Positions 1 to 9,247 of a stretch of DNA of 64,000 nucleotides are shown piece by piece. The translations under genes were made by a program, and so were the position numbers. Origin of the DNA: TK10-74A sp965263065 (lineage in GTDB: Bacteria > Chloroflexota > Dehalococcoidia > Bin125). The notes beneath the pieces are model-generated. The model was not told where the DNA came from. It made no database searches and saw only the letters and a list, made by a program, of their open reading frames with translations. Location of the stretch: NCBI GenBank assembly GCA_965263065.1, contig CBDHGH010000003.1, forward strand, positions 124,001-188,000, in the 5' to 3' direction. Each line of letters begins with the position of its first letter. The first letter of the stretch is position 1.

Positions 1-1368
<1,368 letters not shown>

Positions 1369-1429
1369 CCGCCGGCCGGCCACAGCATCAGCCAGCGCAT
1401 CAGCCAGAGCATCAGAAAGGGCCGAGCAA

Positions 1430-1852
1430 ATGGAACTCATCATCACCGACAGCGCCAGCGAGAAGCTGACAGGCATCGTGTCTCAGCGGCCGGAGCCCGG
1501 CTTGGGCGTGCGCCTCTTCGCCCAGGAGGGTGCGGGCGGGGGCTGCGCTTGCAGCAGCGGCCTGCGCTTCGGTATGGCCTTCGACAACGAACAGCACGGC
1601 GACGCCCGGGTCAGCGTGGGCAGCCTCGAGTTCCTGGTCGACCCCACGTCGGCGGAGGCGCTCGAGGGCGCGTCCATCGACTGGGTGGAGAACGTGATGA
1701 ACTCGGGCTTCGCCATCACGGCGCCCAACGCCCCCAAGACCGCCGGCGGCGGCGGCTGTGGCTGCGGCGCCAACGAGGCCCACGGAGCGCCCCAGGCCTC
1801 GGCCGGTGGGTGCGGCTGTGGGGGTGGGGGCTGCGGCTGCGGTGGTCACTAG
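1430..1852 (+). CDS. A-type Fe-S carrier (HesB/IscA-like) with cysteine-rich tail
   Basis: A 140-residue protein with a HesB/IscA fold over residues 1-100 (LIITDSASEKL at the start, GGCACSSGLRFGM around residues 37-49, APNA at 98-101). A-type carriers deliver Fe-S clusters to apoproteins. Canonical members end in one CGCG motif. Here the first CGC (C110, C112) is followed by a Gly/Ala/His linker and two further CGC motifs (C128/C130 and C135/C137), ending in GGH. There is also an extra cysteine (C41) beside C39. A good ribosome site (agaaaggg) precedes ATG 1430. It sits between sufB and sufD, consistent with a role in SUF assembly. The multiplied tail is unusual for the family. Confidence 0.85.
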   Translation: MELIITDSASEKLTGIVSQRPEPGLGVRLFAQEGAGGGCACSSGLRFGMAFDNEQHGDARVSVGSLEFLVDPTSAEALEGASIDWVENVMNSGFAITAPNAPKTAGGGGCGCGANEAHGAPQASAGGCGCGGGGCGCGGH

Positions 1853-1900
1853 TCCGTCCGGCGCTGGAATCACCCGCCGCGCCGGCAGAGGGGGCATCCG

Positions 1901-3346
1901 ATGGCCTCTCGCAACGCGCCCAAGCCCTATGACGGTCCCACGACCGCCCCGATCGGATATCGGTCCGTGAGCAGCACCCTGGTCGAAAACAGCCCCGCGA
2001 CGCCGCCGAGCCCGGCGCTCGTCGAAGCCATCTCGGCATTCCTGGATGAGCCGGCTTGGCTGCGCGACCGCCGCCTGGAGGCGCTGCGCGCCTATCAGGT
2101 CCTCTCCTGGCCCAGCGGCGAGGAGGAGGAGTGGCGGCGGACGCCCATGGCCGGGGTCGCCCTGGACGGCTACGCGGTGCGCCTGTCCTCCGGCGTCGAC
2201 ACGCCGGTCCGTCTCGCCACACTGGGGCTGGACTCGGGCAACCGCGTGCAGCAGACCGACGGCGTCGTGCAGACGCAGTCGCTGGACGCGTCGCTGGCCG
2301 AGCAGGGCGTCATCCTGGCGCCGCTGTCGCAGGCGGCGCGCGAGCACGAGGCGCTGGTGCGGGCGCACCTGCATCGGACCGTGCCAGTCACCGAGAGCCG
2401 GTTCACGGCGCTCAGCGCCGCCCTGTGGACGCAGGGGCTGTTCTGCTACGTCCCCAAGGGCGTGCAGGTCGACGTCCCCCTGCGACACCTGATCGGTAAG
2501 TCCGTGCGCGCGCCGGGCGCCGCCGCGCAGGGCCTCTTTGGACAGACCTTGCTCGTCGCCGCGGAGGACAGCGCCGTCCGCCTGATCGAGGCCGCCGCCT
2601 CCGATGACGCCGCCTCCGATGACGGACCCGCCACGCCGGGCGCCCTCCTGCACCGCACGGTCGAGATCGCGGCCGGCGCCAATAGCGATGTCCGCTACGT
2701 GGGCCTGCAGCACTGGGACCACGACGTCAACGCCTTCGTCACGCAGCGCGTGCGCACCGCCCGCGACGCGCGGGTGTTCTCGGCCTCCGTCATCTTCGGC
2801 GGCCGGCTCAGCCGCGAGCGCATCGTGCTCGACGCGGCCGAGGCGGGCATCGACGCCGACCTCGTGGGCCTGTTCGTGGGCACCGGCGATCAACACATCG
2901 AATACGACACCCGGCAGGACCACACCGCCGTCGGCGGGCGCAGCGACCTGCAGATCAAGGGCGCGCTCGACGATCGGGCGAACGCCGTGCAGTACGGCAT
3001 CATTGCGATCACGCCGGCGGGGCAGAAGACCTCCGGTCACCAAACGATGCGCAACCTGCTGCTGAGCAGCGGCGCCGGCGCCGACCCGATCCCCGTGCTG
3101 GAGATCCAGGCCGACGACGTGAAGTGCTCGCACGCGGCCGCCGTCGGCCCCGTGGACCCGGACCAGATCTTCTACCTGCAAACGCGCGGCATCCCGCCCG
3201 AGGAGGCGGAGCGCATGGTCGTGCAGGGCTTCCTCGAGGTCGTGGCGCAGCGCCTGCCGGATGCGGATCTGCGCCGGGCCGTGGAAGACCTGGTGCACGA
3301 GAAGCTCGGCGTCGACCCCCAGGACCGTGACGGAGGCGGGCCGTGA
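1901..3346 (+). CDS. sufD: SufD, Fe-S cluster assembly protein
   Basis: A 481-residue paralogue of SufB that partners it in the SufBC2D complex. The C-terminal half carries the family blocks SDLQIKGALDDRANAVQYGII and CSHAAAVGPVDPDQIFYLQTRGIPPEEA, including the conserved His of the SufD core. The start at ATG 1901 is preceded by a purine-rich ribosome site (gagggggc). The stop overlaps the next gene by 4 bp, so translation of the two is probably coupled. The N-terminal ~30 residues are low complexity and could reflect a later true start. Confidence 0.94.
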   Translation: MASRNAPKPYDGPTTAPIGYRSVSSTLVENSPATPPSPALVEAISAFLDEPAWLRDRRLEALRAYQVLSWPSGEEEEWRRTPMAGVALDGYAVRLSSGVDTPVRLATLGLDSGNRVQQTDGVVQTQSLDASLAEQGVILAPLSQAAREHEALVRAHLHRTVPVTESRFTALSAALWTQGLFCYVPKGVQVDVPLRHLIGKSVRAPGAAAQGLFGQTLLVAAEDSAVRLIEAAASDDAASDDGPATPGALLHRTVEIAAGANSDVRYVGLQHWDHDVNAFVTQRVRTARDARVFSASVIFGGRLSRERIVLDAAEAGIDADLVGLFVGTGDQHIEYDTRQDHTAVGGRSDLQIKGALDDRANAVQYGIIAITPAGQKTSGHQTMRNLLLSSGAGADPIPVLEIQADDVKCSHAAAVGPVDPDQIFYLQTRGIPPEEAERMVVQGFLEVVAQRLPDADLRRAVEDLVHEKLGVDPQDRDGGGP

Positions 3347-3660
3347 GCGACTTCGTCCGCGTCGCGCACGAGGCCGACGTGCCCGCCGGCACGGCGCGCG
3401 TGGTCACCGTCGGTGAACGCAGCATCGCGCTGTGCCATGTCGATGGCGACGCCATCTACGCGATCGACAACGTCTGCTCGCACGACGGCGGCCCCCTGGG
3501 CGACGGGACGCTGCACGCCGACCGCGTGGAGTGTCCGCGGCACGGCGCCCTCTTCGACGTGCGCAGCGGCGCCGCCAAGACGCTGCCCGCCGTGCGCGGC
3601 GTGCGCAGCTATCCCGTGCGCATCGCCGGCGGCGACGTCGAAGTCGCGCTGGACGGGTGA
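3343..3660 (+). CDS. Rieske-type 2Fe-2S ferredoxin
   Basis: A 105-residue single-domain Rieske protein. The cluster ligands are C45-x-H47 (CSH) and C64-x2-H67 (CPRH), spaced as in ferredoxin subunits of non-haem iron oxygenases. It starts at GTG 3343 inside the sufD stop (GTGA overlap). In many Gram-positive-type SUF operons a small Rieske protein of this kind lies between sufD and sufS; its partner is not established. It probably supplies electrons or reports cluster status (inference). Confidence 0.92.
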   Translation: MSDFVRVAHEADVPAGTARVVTVGERSIALCHVDGDAIYAIDNVCSHDGGPLGDGTLHADRVECPRHGALFDVRSGAAKTLPAVRGVRSYPVRIAGGDVEVALDG

Positions 3661-3665
3661 GGCCA

Positions 3666-4967
3666 ATGGTCCAGCAATCGACCCGGCCCGGTATCAGCAG
3701 CATCAACATCGAAGCGCTGCGCGCGGACTTCCCCATCCTGCGCCGGCGGGTCAACGGTCATCCGCTGGTGTACCTCGACAACGCCGCCACGACGCAGAAG
3801 CCACAGGCCGTGATCGACGCGCTGGTGCGCTACTACAGCACCAGCAACGCCAACATCCACCGCGGCCTGCACACCCTGGCCGAGGAGGCCACCGCCGCCT
3901 ACGAAGGCGTGCGGCGTCAGACGGCCGGCTTCATCAACGCCGCCTCGCCGCGGGAGGTCATCTTCACGCGCAACACCACGGAGTCGCTGAACCTGCTCGC
4001 CTACAGCCTGGGCAGCCGGCTGGGGCCCGGTGACGAGATCCTGCTGAGCGACATGGAGCACCACTCGAACCTGGTGCCCTGGCAGCTCGCGGCCCAGCGC
4101 AGCGGCGCGCGGCTGCGCTTCCTGTCGGTGGACGAGGATGGCCGGCTGGACATCGATGAAGCGCGAGCGCTGATCGGGCCCCGCACCCGCATCGTCTCCG
4201 TTGTGCACATGTCCAACGTGCTGGGCACGATCAACCCCGTCGCCGCGCTGGCCGAGATGGCCCACGACGCCGGCGCGCTGATGATCGTCGATGGGGCGCA
4301 GAGCGTGCCCCACATGCCGGTCGACGTGCAGACGCTCGGCGCCGACTTCCTGGCCTTCTCGGCGCACAAGATGCTGGGGCCCACGGGCGTCGGCGTGCTC
4401 TGGGGGCGGCGAGAGCTGCTGCAGGACATGGACCCGTTCCTGGGCGGCGGCGAGATGATCAGCATCGTCGAGCGCGAGGAATCGACCTGGGCGGCGCTGC
4501 CGAACAAGTTCGAGGCCGGCACGCCCAACATCGCCGACGTGATCGCCTTCGGCCCCGCGCTCGACTACCTGACGCGCATCGGCATGGAGGCGGTGCGGGC
4601 GCACGAGGTCGAGACGATCGCGTACGCGCTCGACCGGCTCAACGCCATGGAGGGCCTGACGGTCTACGGCCCGCCGGACCCGGAGCAGCGCGGCGGCGTC
4701 GCGGCATTCAACTACCTGGACATCCATGCCCACGACCTGAGCACGATCCTGGACGGCGCCGGCGTCGCGATCCGCGCCGGGCACCATTGCGCGCAGCCCC
4801 TGATGCGCCGCCTGGGCGTGCCCGCCACCGCCCGCGCCAGCTTCTACCTGTACAACCGCCTGGACGAGGTCGACGCGCTGATCGACGCGCTCGCCGGGGC
4901 GGCGACCCTGTTTGGGCACGCGCCCGCCACCGCCGCCGCGGCCGGAAGCCGGCGCACCGGTGTCTAG
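3666..4967 (+). CDS. sufS: SufS, cysteine desulfurase (class II)
   Basis: A 433-residue PLP enzyme that takes sulfur from cysteine for cluster assembly and hands it to SufU. The PLP lysine is in FSAHKMLGPTG (about K235) and the catalytic cysteine in RAGHHCAQPLMRRLG (about C375), the latter flanked as in SufS rather than IscS. YLDNAATTQKP near the N-terminus is the usual opening block. The chosen ATG 3666 lies 5 bp after the Rieske stop; longer upstream in-frame sequence only overlaps that gene. Confidence 0.96.
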   Translation: MVQQSTRPGISSINIEALRADFPILRRRVNGHPLVYLDNAATTQKPQAVIDALVRYYSTSNANIHRGLHTLAEEATAAYEGVRRQTAGFINAASPREVIFTRNTTESLNLLAYSLGSRLGPGDEILLSDMEHHSNLVPWQLAAQRSGARLRFLSVDEDGRLDIDEARALIGPRTRIVSVVHMSNVLGTINPVAALAEMAHDAGALMIVDGAQSVPHMPVDVQTLGADFLAFSAHKMLGPTGVGVLWGRRELLQDMDPFLGGGEMISIVEREESTWAALPNKFEAGTPNIADVIAFGPALDYLTRIGMEAVRAHEVETIAYALDRLNAMEGLTVYGPPDPEQRGGVAAFNYLDIHAHDLSTILDGAGVAIRAGHHCAQPLMRRLGVPATARASFYLYNRLDEVDALIDALAGAATLFGHAPATAAAAGSRRTGV

Positions 4968-5520
4968 TCGCCCGGCGTCGAACCGGGAGGCCCAGCACAG
5001 CGTCGTGTTCGACGATCTGTACCGCGATCTGATCCTGGACCACTATCGCAACCCGCGGAACAAGGGCGCGCTGGACGACGCCGGGGTCGTCGTGGAGGGA
5101 TTCAACCCCTCCTGCGGCGACGAGGTGAGCGTCGCGCTGCGGCTCGACCCGCCGGGGGATGCCCCGGCCCCGGGGGGCGACGTCCGCGTGCAGCAGATCC
5201 GCTTCGGCGGGCAGGGCTGCTCCATCAGTCAGAGTTCCGCCTCCATGCTCACGCAGGAGATCGCGGGCCGCCCGATCGACGACGCGCGGGCGCTGTCCCG
5301 CGCCGTGCAGCGGATGCTCACCGACGACGGCTTCGACCCGGACAGTGCCGACGTGGGCGACCTGGAGGCGCTGTCCGGCGTGGCCCGCTTCCCGGTGCGG
5401 ATCAAGTGCGCGTTGCTCGCCTGGAAGGTGCTCGACGCGGCCCTGAACGAGGTCGCGGGCCCCGACCCGGCGGGTGGCGAGGATGACGACGACATTCAGA
5501 CCAGAATCACGAGCGCCTGA
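4960..5520 (+). CDS. sufU: SufU, zinc-dependent sulfurtransferase partner of SufS
   Basis: A 186-residue IscU-fold protein. It has the SufU signature DDLYRDLILDHYRNPRNKG, then NPSCGDEV (Cys plus Asp ligand), GQGCSISQSSASML and PVRIKCALLAWKVL, giving the three Cys and one Asp that bind zinc in SufU. SufU accepts persulfide from SufS. GTG 4960 overlaps the sufS stop and is preferred over TTG 4912, which would add an unlikely proline-rich leader. It is longer than usual because of an insertion (about residues 70-80, PPGDAPAPGGD). Confidence 0.94.
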   Translation: MSSRPASNREAQHSVVFDDLYRDLILDHYRNPRNKGALDDAGVVVEGFNPSCGDEVSVALRLDPPGDAPAPGGDVRVQQIRFGGQGCSISQSSASMLTQEIAGRPIDDARALSRAVQRMLTDDGFDPDSADVGDLEALSGVARFPVRIKCALLAWKVLDAALNEVAGPDPAGGEDDDDIQTRITSA

Positions 5521-5549
5521 CCGGCGCAGCCAGCAGAACGGAGTCGCAG

Positions 5550-5924
5550 ATGACCGACGAGACCCAGCAGACAACGAGCGCCGCCACGCCGCCCGCCGGT
5601 GACGCGGTCGATGAGGAGGTCGTGCGCGGGATGCTCAGGACCGTGTTCGATCCCGAGATCGGGATCAACATCGTGGAATTGGGGCTGGTCTACGAGATCA
5701 ACCTCGAGGACGTCGCGGGCGAGCCGCGCAAGAAGGCGCGGATCGTGCACACGCTGACGACGCCCGCCTGCCCCGTCGGTCCCATGATCCGGGCGCAGAT
5801 CGAGCAGGCGGTGTCACGGCTGGAGGGCATCGACTCCGTCGAGACCGAGTTGGTCTTCAGCCCGCCCTGGGATCCCCGCGAGATGTGCTCGGACGAGGCC
5901 AAGTTCGAGTTGGGCATCTTCTAG
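5550..5924 (+). CDS. sufT: SufT / MIP18-family (DUF59) Fe-S maturation protein
   Basis: A 124-residue protein with the DUF59 core DPEIGINIVELGLVYEI, the TTPACPVGPMI block containing the conserved cysteine, and the SPPWDP motif. In SUF operons this family acts as an auxiliary maturation factor for cytosolic 4Fe-4S proteins. The N-terminal ~20 residues are disordered-looking (Thr/Ala/Pro). It is the last gene of the SUF operon, 29 bp after sufU, with an ag-rich ribosome site (cggagtcgcag) before ATG. Confidence 0.9.
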   Translation: MTDETQQTTSAATPPAGDAVDEEVVRGMLRTVFDPEIGINIVELGLVYEINLEDVAGEPRKKARIVHTLTTPACPVGPMIRAQIEQAVSRLEGIDSVETELVFSPPWDPREMCSDEAKFELGIF

Positions 5925-5952
5925 CGACGCCCTCGCGCGCTCAGTCTCCCGC

Positions 5953-6366
5953 TCAGCCGTCCCCGTAGACGATGAACTCCAGCAGGTTGGCGTCGGGGTC
6001 GCGCGTGTAGACGCTCGTGCCCTCGCCGGCCCCGCCCGTGAGTCGCACCGGGCCGTGCACGATGGGAACCGACAGCGCGGCCAGCTTCGCCTCGATCGAG
6101 GCAACGGTCCCCTCCCAGACGAAGCAGAAATCGCCGCAGCCGGGCGTCGCCGACGGGCCGCGCAGGTCGAACTCGCCGGACTTCCACAGCGCCGGGCCGT
6201 GCATGTTGATCTTGTTCGCTCCGCCGGTCTCCTCAGAACCAAAATGCACCGAGTAGTAGCGCGGGCCGTGGTCCTCCACGCGGAAGCCGAGGTCGGCGTA
6301 AAACGCCAGCATGGCGTCGACCCGCTCGATGGGGATCGCGACGTGGTCGAAACCGCGCACGCTCAT
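5953..6366 (-). CDS. VOC (glyoxalase/dioxygenase-fold) protein
   Basis: A 137-residue vicinal-oxygen-chelate protein: MSVRGFDHVAIPIERVDAMLAFYADLGF is the usual first beta-alpha-beta unit, INMHGP and SVYTRDPDANLLEFIVY the later metal-site strands. The substrate cannot be told from sequence. ATG 6366 has a clear ribosome site (gggag). Its 5' 62 bp are duplicated at 7223-7284, next to the MFS gene, so it was probably once the second gene of an MFS-VOC operon now split by hicAB. Confidence 0.85.
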   Translation of the reverse strand: MSVRGFDHVAIPIERVDAMLAFYADLGFRVEDHGPRYYSVHFGSEETGGANKINMHGPALWKSGEFDLRGPSATPGCGDFCFVWEGTVASIEAKLAALSVPIVHGPVRLTGGAGEGTSVYTRDPDANLLEFIVYGDG

Positions 6367-6459
6367 CGTCAACTCCCGCCGGGCGTTCCCGGTTCGGCCA
6401 CGATAGCGGGCGCCGGAGCCGCCGCGGGCGTCGTCGCGTCGAGCGGCTCCAGCGCGGGG
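6305..6459. repeat. Left copy of a 155-bp direct repeat flanking hicAB
   Basis: This stretch aligns without gaps to 7223-7377, with about 11 mismatches in 155 bp. It contains the intact 5' end of the VOC gene (start at 6366) plus a decayed remnant of the 3' end of the MFS gene (remnant stop at 6369-6371). Confidence 0.9.
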
Positions 6460-6570
6460 CAGCCGTTCCAGGCGCCCGCTCCCAGCCCGCCGCTTCAGGG
6501 GGACATCCAGCGCACTTGGCGCGCTCGGCAACGCGTCGACACATGATGGCACTAGTGCTACCATTCAAGG

Positions 6571-6807
6571 GTGGATCAAGCACTCGCCAGGATGCACCGC
6601 AATCCCAAGAACGTCCGCTTCGCCGATCTGCGCACTGTCTGCACCCGCTACTTCGGGGAGCCCCGGCGACACGGAAGCCACTTGGTGTACCGCACCCCCT
6701 GGCAGGGTGAGCCACGAGTGAACATCCAGCCGCAGAGAGGCATGGCCAAGCCCTACCAGGTGCGCCAGGTTCTGCGGGCGATCGGCAGATTGGAGGAGTT
6801 GGAGTGA
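6571..6807 (+). CDS. hicA: HicA-type mRNA interferase toxin
   Basis: A 78-residue protein with the HicA pattern: KNVRFADLRTVCTRYFGEPRRHGSHLVYRTPW, with the catalytic-type histidine in GSH, and YQVRQVLRAI at the end. HicA toxins cleave mRNA and fold like a double-stranded RNA-binding domain. GTG 6571 is the start. It overlaps hicB by 4 bp, giving the usual toxin-first order. The upstream 111 bp (6460-6570) has no recognisable gene. Confidence 0.85.
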   Translation: MDQALARMHRNPKNVRFADLRTVCTRYFGEPRRHGSHLVYRTPWQGEPRVNIQPQRGMAKPYQVRQVLRAIGRLEELE

Positions 6808-7139
6808 GCACTGGAGCGGATCTCTACACCTACCGCGTCTTCTGGTCTGAGGAAGATGAGCAGTTCGTGGGACTTTGCGCGGAGTTCTCGTTGCTCAGCC
6901 ACCTGGACGATACTGCGGACGCGGCCTTCGCCGGCATTCGCGACCTGGTGGCCTTCTGCGTCGCTGATCTCCGCGAGGAGGGCGCACCGCTGCCTGAGCC
7001 ACTGTCGGCCCGGCGCTACAGCGGCACGCTCACATTGCGCGTGCCGCCGGAGACCCATCGCGCGCTCGCGATGGACGCCGCCGAAGCTGGCGTCAGCATG
7101 AATCGCCTGGCCGCCGAACGTCTGGCCCTGCGCCGCTAG
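6804..7139 (+). CDS. hicB: HicB-type antitoxin
   Basis: A 111-residue antitoxin. The N-terminal half (YTYRVFWSEEDEQFVGLCAEFSLLSHLDDTADAAF) is the partial RNase-H-like HicB fold. The C-terminus (LTLRVPPETHRALAMDAAEAGVSMNRLAAERL) is a ribbon-helix-helix DNA-binding domain. It neutralises HicA and should autoregulate the operon. It starts with GTG 6804 within the hicA stop. Confidence 0.87.
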   Translation: MSTGADLYTYRVFWSEEDEQFVGLCAEFSLLSHLDDTADAAFAGIRDLVAFCVADLREEGAPLPEPLSARRYSGTLTLRVPPETHRALAMDAAEAGVSMNRLAAERLALRR

Positions 7140-7222
7140 ACCGTCTGCTCGACGAGGAGACAGGCGCAACGGTGGAGACGCCGCGTCGGCGCGTGCCCGC
7201 CTCGGCCTGCGCCTTCCCGCCT

Positions 7223-7284
7223 GCCAGCATGGCGTCGACCCGTTCGATGGGGATCGCCACGTGGTCGAAGCCGCGCACACCCAT
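7223..7284 (-). pseudogene. Truncated 5' end of VOC gene
   Basis: It reads MGVRGFDHVAIPIERVDAML from position 7284 and then runs out of homology. It matches the first 21 codons of the VOC gene at 6366. It starts 2 bp after the MFS stop codon, showing the ancestral gene order MFS-VOC. Not a functional gene. Confidence 0.85.
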
Positions 7285-7377
7285 CGTCAGCTCCCGCCCG
7301 GCGTTCCCGGTTCGGCCACGATAGCGGGCGCCGGAGCCAGCGCGGGCGTCGTCGCGGCGAGGGGCTCCAGCGCGGGG
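7223..7377. repeat. Right copy of the 155-bp direct repeat flanking hicAB
   Basis: Ungapped match to 6305-6459 (~93 % identity). It contains the intact 3' end of the MFS gene (stop at 7287) and a dead 5' end of the VOC gene. Together with the left copy it brackets about 760 bp carrying only hicAB. Confidence 0.9.
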
Positions 7378-8600
7378 ATGACGGGCCGCGGCATCCAACG
7401 CGCGACCAGGAACAGCAGGCCGCTCAGCAGCACCGCCGACAGCCACATCACCAGCGCCCAGTCGTACGTGCCGGTGCTGTCGTAGATGGCGCCGCCGACC
7501 GTCGGGCTGATCACCATCCCCACGGTCCCCACGACGCCCGCCAGGCCCAGGATCGTCGCGAAGTGCGCGGTCCCAAAGGCGCGCATCAGCAGCAGGGGCT
7601 CCAGCATCGGGCCCGCCGCCGAGCCGACGAGATACAAGAGCAGGAACAGCCCGATCCCCAGCCAGGAACCCCCGGTGACGAGCAGTGCGACGAACGAGAG
7701 CGTCAGCATCACGCAGACGAACGCGGCCGCGTTCTCGATGACGCGGATGCGGTCCGCCACGATACCGAACCCTACCCGGCCGAAGATCCCCAGCCCTGCG
7801 GCGAGCGAGACGAGCGCGGCCGCCATCCCCGGCGACACGCCCACCGACTCGTAGTAGGGCAGCAGGTGCACCATCCAGCCGACCATCCCGAAGAACAGGA
7901 AGCCCAGCGCGAAGCTGAGCACCCACATCAGGGGCGTGCGCAGCGCCTGCCGGGGCGTCATGCCCGACAGTCGGGGGGGTCCGCTGGGTACCGGATCACG
8001 CGGGCGCGCAGCCCCGTCGACGAACTGCCCCACGGCGCTGGGATGGTCGTGGATGAACTTCCAGCCCAGCGGCAGGAACACGGCGGCCATCAGGACGCCC
8101 GAGAAAATCAACGCCCCATCCCAGTCCCAGGCATCGACGACGACGCGCAGCAGGGGCACCATCACCAAGCCGCCCAGCGAGAAGCCCGTGCCCAGCAGGC
8201 CCACGGCCAGACCGCGCCGCCGGTCGAACCAGCGCCCGATCAGCGCCTGGAAGGGGATGTAGAAGCACAGGCTGCGCACGACGGCGTTCAGCGAGAGGAA
8301 GAGGTACCACTCGAGGGGGCTGCTGGTCGTGGCGATGAGCAGGAACGAGGCGCTGGTCAGCACGGCGCCGAGCAGGGTGACGCGGCGCGGCCCGTAGCGG
8401 TCGATGACGCGCCCCACCAGCGGGGCCGTCAGCCCGCTGAGCAGCAGTGACAGCGCGATCCCGAAGGAGACCGTCGCGCGGGACCAGCCGAACTCGTCCT
8501 CCACGGGCTGGATGTACAGCCCGAAGGACCAGAACGAGGTGCCGCTGGTGACGGCCATCAAGACGATGCTCGCCGCCACCAGCCACCAGCCGAAATACAC
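7287..8600 (-). CDS. Major facilitator superfamily transporter
   Basis: About 437 residues with 12 predicted membrane segments. The first is YFGWWLVAASIVLMAVTSGTSFWSFGLY, and the MFS loop motif is in VGRVIDRYGPRRV (between helices 2 and 3), repeated weakly as GRVGFGIVADRIRV in the second half. It resembles monocarboxylate/oxalate-formate-type MFS proteins; the substrate is unknown. GTG 8600 places helix 1 at the N-terminus as usual. ATG 8726 is an alternative with a 42-residue extension that would overlap the divergent macro-domain gene's 5' region. The C-terminus has an Ala/Pro-rich tail. Confidence 0.85.
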   Translation of the reverse strand: MYFGWWLVAASIVLMAVTSGTSFWSFGLYIQPVEDEFGWSRATVSFGIALSLLLSGLTAPLVGRVIDRYGPRRVTLLGAVLTSASFLLIATTSSPLEWYLFLSLNAVVRSLCFYIPFQALIGRWFDRRRGLAVGLLGTGFSLGGLVMVPLLRVVVDAWDWDGALIFSGVLMAAVFLPLGWKFIHDHPSAVGQFVDGAARPRDPVPSGPPRLSGMTPRQALRTPLMWVLSFALGFLFFGMVGWMVHLLPYYESVGVSPGMAAALVSLAAGLGIFGRVGFGIVADRIRVIENAAAFVCVMLTLSFVALLVTGGSWLGIGLFLLLYLVGSAAGPMLEPLLLMRAFGTAHFATILGLAGVVGTVGMVISPTVGGAIYDSTGTYDWALVMWLSAVLLSGLLFLVARWMPRPVIPALEPLAATTPALAPAPAIVAEPGTPGGS

Positions 8601-8745
8601 GCGCCGGCGGCCCGTCAGAACGGCCTGGGTGGTGCGCAGGGGCCGGATGACTGAAGGGATATGTCTCTCCGTAGACGCAAAGCATATGGGGGCGCTGCCG
8701 CGATCACTGTCACGCAGCGGTACCATGCCCCCGATCGGAGCGCAT

Positions 8746-9243
8746 ATGGGACCGAGCATGGAAGTCGTCCAAGGCGACATCACCGAGGCCGACGTGGACG
8801 CGATCGTCAACGCCGCCAACGACCATCTCTGGATGGGCGGCGGCGTGGCGGGCGCGATCGTGCGGGCGGGCGGCGCCGGCATCGAGGCCGAGGCGATGCG
8901 ACAGGGGCCGATCCGGCCCGGAGAGGCCGTGATCACCGGGGCCGGGACCCTCCCCACCCGTCACGTCATCCACGCGGCCGTGATGGGGCAGGATCTGCAG
9001 ACCGACGGCGACAAGATCAGCGAAGCCACGACGGCGGCGCTCGTGCTGGCGGAGGAGCACGCGCTGCGCCACATCGCGTTCCCGGCGCTGGGCACGGGCG
9101 TGGGGGGCTTCCCGCTGGAGGAGTGCGCGCGCCTGATGCGCGACGCCGTCAGGCAGCGCGAGGAGTCCTCGATAACCAGCGTCCGCTTCGTGCTCTTCGA
9201 CGAGGCGGCCTACCTGGCGTTCCGGCGCGTGCTGGGCGTCTGA
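8746..9243 (+). CDS. Macro-domain protein (ADP-ribose-type hydrolase)
   Basis: 165 residues forming a single macro domain: VVQGDITEADVDAIVNAAND, then LWMGGGVAGAIVRAGG (ligand loop) and FPALGTGVGGFPLEECA (second loop). Such proteins bind or hydrolyse ADP-ribose derivatives such as O-acetyl-ADP-ribose. ATG 8746 follows a ggag site by 5 bp. The Nudix gene begins 4 bp after its stop, suggesting a shared task in ADP-ribose turnover. Confidence 0.9.
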   Translation: MGPSMEVVQGDITEADVDAIVNAANDHLWMGGGVAGAIVRAGGAGIEAEAMRQGPIRPGEAVITGAGTLPTRHVIHAAVMGQDLQTDGDKISEATTAALVLAEEHALRHIAFPALGTGVGGFPLEECARLMRDAVRQREESSITSVRFVLFDEAAYLAFRRVLGV

Positions 9244-9247
9244 CCGC

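Noticed and set aside
1412..3298. Long open frame on the minus strand opposite the A-type carrier and sufD
   Set aside because: It is an antisense shadow of GC-rich codons; low-complexity Arg/His/Gly-rich translation with no domain.
7223..7377. Transposon or insertion sequence as carrier of hicAB
   Set aside because: No transposase, and the repeats are parts of the neighbouring genes rather than inverted ends.
8601..8726. Extended MFS N-terminus from ATG 8726
   Set aside because: The extra 42 residues are hydrophilic and unlike MFS leaders, and would occupy the macro-domain promoter; kept only as an alternative.
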